The position numbers were made by a program, and so were the translations under genes. Under the pieces are notes generated by a model that saw nothing but the letters and a program-made list of their open reading frames with translations, was not told the origin of the DNA and did not search any database. From assembly GCA_027596195.1 (NCBI GenBank), contig JADGJG010000788.1, forward strand, positions 1 to 12,493: a stretch of 12,493 nt of DNA, given 5' to 3'. This stretch comes from Podochytrium sp. JEL0797 (taxonomy: Eukaryota; Chytridiomycota; Chytridiomycetes; Chytridiales; Chytriomycetaceae). Below, one piece after another: positions 8,767-12,493 of this stretch. Position 1 is the first letter of the stretch; each line of letters begins with the position of its first letter.

Positions 8767-9893
8767 ATGATCGCCTGCGCCCTTCTCGTCAACACGATCC
8801 TCTTGGTTCCACTTGTTTTGGCCACACCTGCCCCAGTCCTGGAAGCTCGAGAGCCCAATTGTCTCGCCGACATCATCCAGTCTCGCGGATTGGAGGTCCC
8901 GAACCTCGAACGCCGTTCTTCTGGATGGTCGTACGAAGGCGAATCGGGACCTGCCAAATGGAGTGAGCTCGATAAGGACTACACGACCTGCCAGTCGGGG
9001 TAAGCAGTGCTCCCTCTTTTGTGATAGCTCTCCCGGCTTAATATCTATAACTCAAACAGTGGATACCAATCGCCAATCAACTTTGAGGGAGAAGAGCTTG
9101 CCGTTACCTCAAAGCCATCCCTTTCCTGGTCTTCGTTGACGACTCCTTTCGATGTGCTCAACAACGGCCACACGGTTCAGCTTCAGTTGGGTCAAGCCAC
9201 CGACAAACTCGTCTCGCAACAAATCAACGGCGTGAGCTACAACGTGGCACAAGTTCACTTCCATTCCCCAAGCGAGCACCATGTCGAAGAGCATTGTAAG
9301 ATTAATTCAAATTGATTTTGGCGCCACCCGCACATACTCGGCTTAAAATTTCTTGGCTGATTCAAAAACCACTTTTCACAGACTTCCCACTCGAAGCCCA
9401 CTTTGTGCACGCCTCTGCAGACAAGAAACTCAGCGTGATTGGCGTCTTCTTTGTTGTCGGCGCTGAGAACCCATGGGTCCAGCAATTCATTACCCAACTC
9501 CCCGCACACAAGAACGAAACCACCAAACTCCCCTCCCTCGACATGACACCCATCATTTCCGCTCTCCAAAACTCGACTTACTTTTCCTACACGGGTTCTC
9601 TCACGACGCCGCCATGCACGGAAGGAATTCTCTGGCTCGTGGCTCGTGAACCGCTTGAGATTTCTCAGGTTCAGTTGAACGCGTTGACGAGTGTGATGCC
9701 TTTCAATTCTCGTTTGACGCAACCCAACAAGTCGGTTCACTCTTCGGAAGAGCATGACAAGAATGCGACGGTTGCTGCGACTGTGTCCACCAAGCCAGCA
9801 ACTGTCACTTCAATGTACGCCAACGCTGGGGTCGCTCAAGCTGGAGTTTCTTTGTTTGCTGCTGCCGTTGCTGTGGCTGTTTTTCTCTTTTAA
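8767..9893 (+). CDS. Alpha-carbonic anhydrase, secreted, GPI-anchored type (array copy 1)
   Basis: The exons are 8767-8999, 9060-9295 and 9382-9893, giving 326 residues. Intron 1 (9000-9059, GTAAGC...CAG) is phase 2; intron 2 (9296-9381, GTAAGA...CAG) is phase 1. The enzyme interconverts CO2 and bicarbonate. Residues 1-19 are a signal peptide, then a pro-like region runs to RR at 49-50. The catalytic domain starts near W54 and contains QSPINF (81-86), the proton-shuttle His in NNGH (H115), zinc ligands H144 and H146 (HFH) and H163 (EAHFVH), E150 for Glu106, E161 for Glu117, and TTPPC (231-235) for Thr199/Thr200. C75 and C235 fit the usual alpha-CA disulfide. N-glycosylation sequons lie at N201, N220, N272 and N284. 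A Thr/Ala-rich stalk and a hydrophobic tail (about 306-326) ending the protein suggest a GPI anchor, so it acts outside the cell. The ATG is supported by the same start context in all three copies. Confidence 0.97.
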
Positions 9894-9912
9894 TGACTGA
9901 AAATGATTTCTT

Positions 9913-9918
9913 AATAAA
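9913..9918 (+). terminator. Polyadenylation signal AATAAA for carbonic anhydrase copy 1
   Basis: A canonical AATAAA lies 20 bases past the TAA stop, inside an AT-rich stretch (AATAAATAAATATAGAATAT). Copy 2 has no equally clear hexamer after its stop. Confidence 0.65.
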
Positions 9919-10342
9919 TAAATATAGAATATAATAACATTTACAAAGGATTTTTTCGATGGCTCTTGAGCTTGGAGATTCGTCGTCGTTATTCCTTCGA
10001 CGTTTTTGTTGATAGCGGGTGTCTCAGTTTTCGTTCATACAAATAAACTTTCTACTATCGATTCTCCTGTTTCCTGCAGCGTTATTTTGTCTGATGGATC
10101 CCATTCCAAAGCTCTTTCCTACAATCCCTTCCTCTTAAGCTATCTTTCGGTTCCCTTACCAAAAAATTCCTCGCTATTTTCTCTTGTTCCCCCATTTTGG
10201 GCCTGCCCTGCCCGGCCGCGAATTAATTGTCACGTTCAAAAGCGCCGCAACGCGCTGCCTTACTTCATCCCCCGGTTCACCATTGACCCAGTAGGAAAGG
10301 TATGAAATGTGCAGAGGGTAGTTGGGATGGGGGCCGAGTCCG

Positions 10343-10376
10343 GGTGACTCAATTTGAGTGGCAAGCTTGAGTCACC
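10343..10376. promoter_or_regulatory. Inverted pair of TGA(C/G)TCA bZIP-type sites
   Basis: GGTGACTCAA (10343-10352) and TTGAGTCACC (10367-10376) form a perfect 10-bp inverted repeat with a 14-bp spacer. Each arm holds a TGACTCA/TGAGTCA core, the site bound by Gcn4/AP-1-class bZIP factors. The pair lies about 355-385 bp upstream of the start of carbonic anhydrase copy 2. Binding is inferred from the motif alone. Confidence 0.5.
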
Positions 10377-10475
10377 ACCCATGATCTTGCGTAAGGTTTT
10401 TATGGGTTGTACTATCGTTGGAATCTCAAACTAAGGTTCCATTTTGGTATGGATTCCGATTCTAAACATTGTCGA

Positions 10476-10482
10476 TGAGTCA
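10476..10482 (+). promoter_or_regulatory. Third TGAGTCA bZIP-type site
   Basis: A further TGAGTCA core lies about 250 bp upstream of carbonic anhydrase copy 2 and about 100 bp from the inverted pair. Three such heptamers in 140 bp is more than expected by chance. I found none in the regions upstream of copies 1 and 3. Confidence 0.45.
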
Positions 10483-10729
10483 GCCGACGCCGCCGCAGAT
10501 CCCTGATCCTAGGTCAGATTCCCTTCCTTGGCCCCTCGATGATTACTATCTATTTAGAATTTGAATCATCGGGTTCGAAAATCGCTGGTTAATATCATTT
10601 CCGATCAGAAATGTCTCAACACGTTTTCTTTTAATGGAATTTAATTCTTATCTTTCTTTCGAGTCGCTTTTTAAGCGAGACCTTTTCTTTCTTGTTTCTG
10701 TTCAATTCAATCTGTCTCTGACGTCTTCA

Positions 10730-11820
10730 ATGATCGCCTCCGCCCTTCTCTTCAACACGATTCTCTTGGCTCCATTTGTTTTGGCCACGCCTGCCCCAAT
10801 CTTGAAAGCTCGAGAGCCCAATTGTCTCGCCGATATCATCCAGTCTCGCGGGTTGGAGGTAGCGAACCTCGAACGCCGTTCTTCCGGATGGTCGTACGAA
10901 GGCGAATCGGGACCTGCCAAATGGAGTGAACTCGACAAGGACTACACCACTTGCCAGTCGGGGTATGCATTGATCGTTTTTGGCTCCCTTCCCCAGTGAT
11001 TCGAATCCTTATAATTCAACAACAGTGGATATCAATCCCCCATCAACTTTGAGGGAGAGGAGCTCGCCGTCACCACCAAGCCTTCTCTTTCCTGGTCGTC
11101 GTTGAAGACTCCTTTCGATGTGCTCAACAACGGCCACACGGTCCAGCTTCAGTTGGGCCAAGCCGCGAATCCACTCGTCCCTCAACAAATCAACGGCGTG
11201 AGCTACAATGTTGCGCAAGTTCACTTCCATTCTCCCAGCGAGCACCATGTCAACGAGCATTGTAATTTTTTCCCGGCTTGAAATCATGCTTATCTGATCA
11301 CATTTACCCAGACTTCCCACTCGAAGCTCACTTTGTACACGCCTCCGCCGACAAGAAACTCAGCGTTATTGGAGTCTTCTTTGTTGTCGGCGCCGAGAAC
11401 CTGTGGGTCGAGCAATTCATTAACCAGATTCCTGCACACAAGAACGAAACTAGCAAGATCCCCTCACTCGACATGACACCCATCATTTCCGCATTCCAAA
11501 ACTCGACTTACTTCTCCTACACGGGTTCTCTGACCACACCTCCGTGCACGGAAGGAATTTTGTGGCTCGTGGCGCGTGAACCGCTTGAAATTTCGCAAGT
11601 TCAGTTGAATGAGTTGACGAGTGTGATGCCTTTCAATTCTCGTTTGACGCAACCCAACAAGTCGGTTCACTCTGCGGGAGAGCATGAAAAGAATTCGACG
11701 GTTGCTGCGACTGTGTCCACGAAAGCCACCGCCAGCTCGATCAACATCAACTCTGGAGCTGCCCGCTTTGGCGTTTCGTCTTTGGCTGCTGCCGTCTCTG
11801 TCGCCGTTATCCTTTTTTAG
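10730..11820 (+). CDS. Alpha-carbonic anhydrase, secreted, GPI-anchored type (array copy 2)
   Basis: The exons are 10730-10962, 11026-11261 and 11312-11820, giving 325 residues. Intron 1 (10963-11025, GTATGC...CAG) is phase 2 and intron 2 (11262-11311, GTAATT...CAG) is phase 1. Both sit at the same codons as in copy 1, although the intron sequences are unrelated. An in-frame upstream ATG at 10634 would add 32 residues ahead of the signal peptide; the 10730 start is preferred because it matches copies 1 and 3. All active-site residues are kept: H115, H144, H146, H163, E150, E161 and TTPPC at 231-235. Cys75/Cys235 and the sequons at N201, N220, N272 and N284 are also retained. Differences from copy 1 cluster in residues 124-130, around 188-206, and in the C-terminal stalk, which is one residue shorter here. 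The hydrophobic tail again fits a GPI signal. It should have the same extracellular CO2/bicarbonate role as copy 1. Confidence 0.97.
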
Positions 11821-12261
11821 TGTCAGAAATACATTCCTGAATGAAATTTTCGCTTTATTGTCCCGATATTTTTTTTCGTTTACAACGAGCAGAAGCTTTC
11901 GGAAATGTGAGCTACGTCAGTTTCTGCTTACCTTCGACTGCCAAACACATATACCCCGACCAACTACGTCTTTTCAATTTCTAAACAAAAAACAACTGCT
12001 CATTTATATACCTCCCGCAGGATCCCATCCATCTCAATCGTTTGTCCGAAAAAAAATCCGCGCCGCTCAGAAGAAGTATAACCTATTGAAATATTGCGAG
12101 CTGAGCATTTTTTCTCTAAATTGGTAATCTTATTACGTATAACTTTGAAACAACTTTGAAACAGCTTCCTTGAAAATCTATTTTCCCTCTATTTCATTAT
12201 GCAAGCTGGGAAATGAAGACGTTTTAAGCCTTCGTTCTTGGTTTCAATTTTCCAATCTAAA
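11821..12261 (+). other. Intergenic region between carbonic anhydrase copies 2 and 3
   Basis: About 440 bp, AT-rich and with no gene that I can support. It has a TACGTCA (CRE-like) near 11916, an ATTTATATA stretch near 12002-12010, and a short tandem duplication of AACTTTGAAAC around 12143-12164. A TTCAATTTTCCAATCTAAA stretch directly precedes the copy 3 ATG. No TGA(C/G)TCA site was seen, unlike the region upstream of copy 2. Confidence 0.55.
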
Positions 12262-12493
12262 ATGATCGCCTCTAACCTTTTCTTCAACACGATCCTCTTG
12301 GCTCCACTTGTTTTGGCTCGTCCTGCCCCAGTTTTGGAAGCTCGAGGGCCCAATTGCCGCGCCGATATCATCCAATCTCGTGGATTGGAGGTGCCGAACC
12401 TCGAACGCCGTTCTTCCGGATGGTCGTACGAAGGCGAATCGGGACCTGCCAAATGGAGTGAACTCGACAAGGACTACACCACTTGCCAGTCGG
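12262..12493 (+). CDS. Alpha-carbonic anhydrase (array copy 3), exon 1 only, cut by window edge
   Basis: The open frame from the ATG at 12262 aligns without gaps to exon 1 of copies 1 and 2. The window stops after 232 nt, one base before the expected end of a 233-nt exon. It encodes a signal peptide (about residues 1-19), the same pro-like region with Cys32 and RR at 49-50, the catalytic start SGWSYEG, and Cys75. It differs from its neighbours at Ala20 to Arg, Glu29 to Gly and Leu33 to Arg, among others. From 12395 to the edge it is identical to copy 2. The remaining exons, and whether the gene is intact, cannot be judged here. Confidence 0.92.
   Translation, partial: MIASNLFFNTILLAPLVLARPAPVLEARGPNCRADIIQSRGLEVPNLERRSSGWSYEGESGPAKWSELDKDYTTCQS

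Larger units (their letters stand above)
9894..10729 (+). other. Intergenic region between carbonic anhydrase copies 1 and 2
   Basis: About 836 bp hold the 3' end of copy 1 and the promoter of copy 2. It contains an AATAAA just after copy 1, an inverted repeat of two bZIP-like sites at 10343-10376, a third such site at 10476-10482, and a CRE-like TGACGTC at 10719-10725 just before the copy 2 ATG. A pyrimidine-rich stretch (about 10681-10725) precedes the start. The open frame at 10006-10305 shows no domain and is not called. Confidence 0.6.
8767..12493 (+). repeat. Tandem array of at least three alpha-carbonic anhydrase genes
   Basis: Three copies lie head to tail with starts at 8767, 10730 and 12262, so the spacing is 1963 and then 1532 bp. 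Exons and splice positions are conserved, while introns and intergenic DNA are not alignable by eye. The array therefore arose by gene duplication and then diverged outside coding sequence. It may continue past the right edge. Confidence 0.93.

Noticed and set aside
10006..10305. Plus-strand 99-codon open frame between carbonic anhydrase copies 1 and 2
   Set aside because: It has no domain, its composition is unlike the neighbouring genes, and it lies in the promoter region of copy 2.
1..12493. A CRISPR array, phage or insertion sequence, or defence island
   Set aside because: There are no regular spacer repeats, transposase motifs or prokaryotic gene organisation. The genes are intron-bearing and eukaryotic.

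Overview
The window looks like nuclear DNA of a zoosporic (flagellated) fungus, most likely a chytrid. It has short spliceosomal introns of about 50-86 bp with GT-AG ends. Two fungal-type secreted or wall-facing enzyme families are present (a CE4 chitin deacetylase and GPI-anchored alpha-carbonic anhydrases). There is also a large gene that resembles the centriole/basal-body protein C2CD3, which only a fungus that builds centrioles would be expected to keep. The lineage is inferred from gene content; no rRNA or other marker is in the window.

Layout. Positions 1-516 (minus) hold the 5' part of a chitin/polysaccharide deacetylase that runs off the left edge. Positions 517-1320 are intergenic and carry three imperfect direct repeats. 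Positions 1321-7876 (minus) are one six-exon gene for a predicted 2086-residue multi-C2-domain protein; the spliced reading frame stays open through all five introns. Positions 7877-8766 are a divergent intergenic region containing a hairpin with a perfect tRNA B-box-like core. From 8767 to the right edge (plus) there is a tandem array of alpha-carbonic anhydrase genes: two complete three-exon copies (8767-9893 and 10730-11820) and the first exon of a third (12262-12493, cut one base before the expected splice site).

How the genes relate. The carbonic anhydrases share a signal peptide, a short conserved pro-region ending in Arg-Arg, a complete zinc and proton-shuttle site, and a hydrophobic GPI-type tail. 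They should act at the cell surface, interconverting CO2 and bicarbonate. The deacetylase would modify chitin or chitin oligomers. The C2CD3-like gene belongs to basal-body assembly and has no evident functional link to its neighbours. No obvious defence or mobile system is present. The most interesting points are the fungal C2CD3 homologue with a trinucleotide microsatellite inside its first C2 domain, the putative kexin-processed pro-region of the carbonic anhydrases, the patchwork identity between array members that suggests gene conversion, and a cluster of TGA(C/G)TCA sites upstream of the middle copy only.
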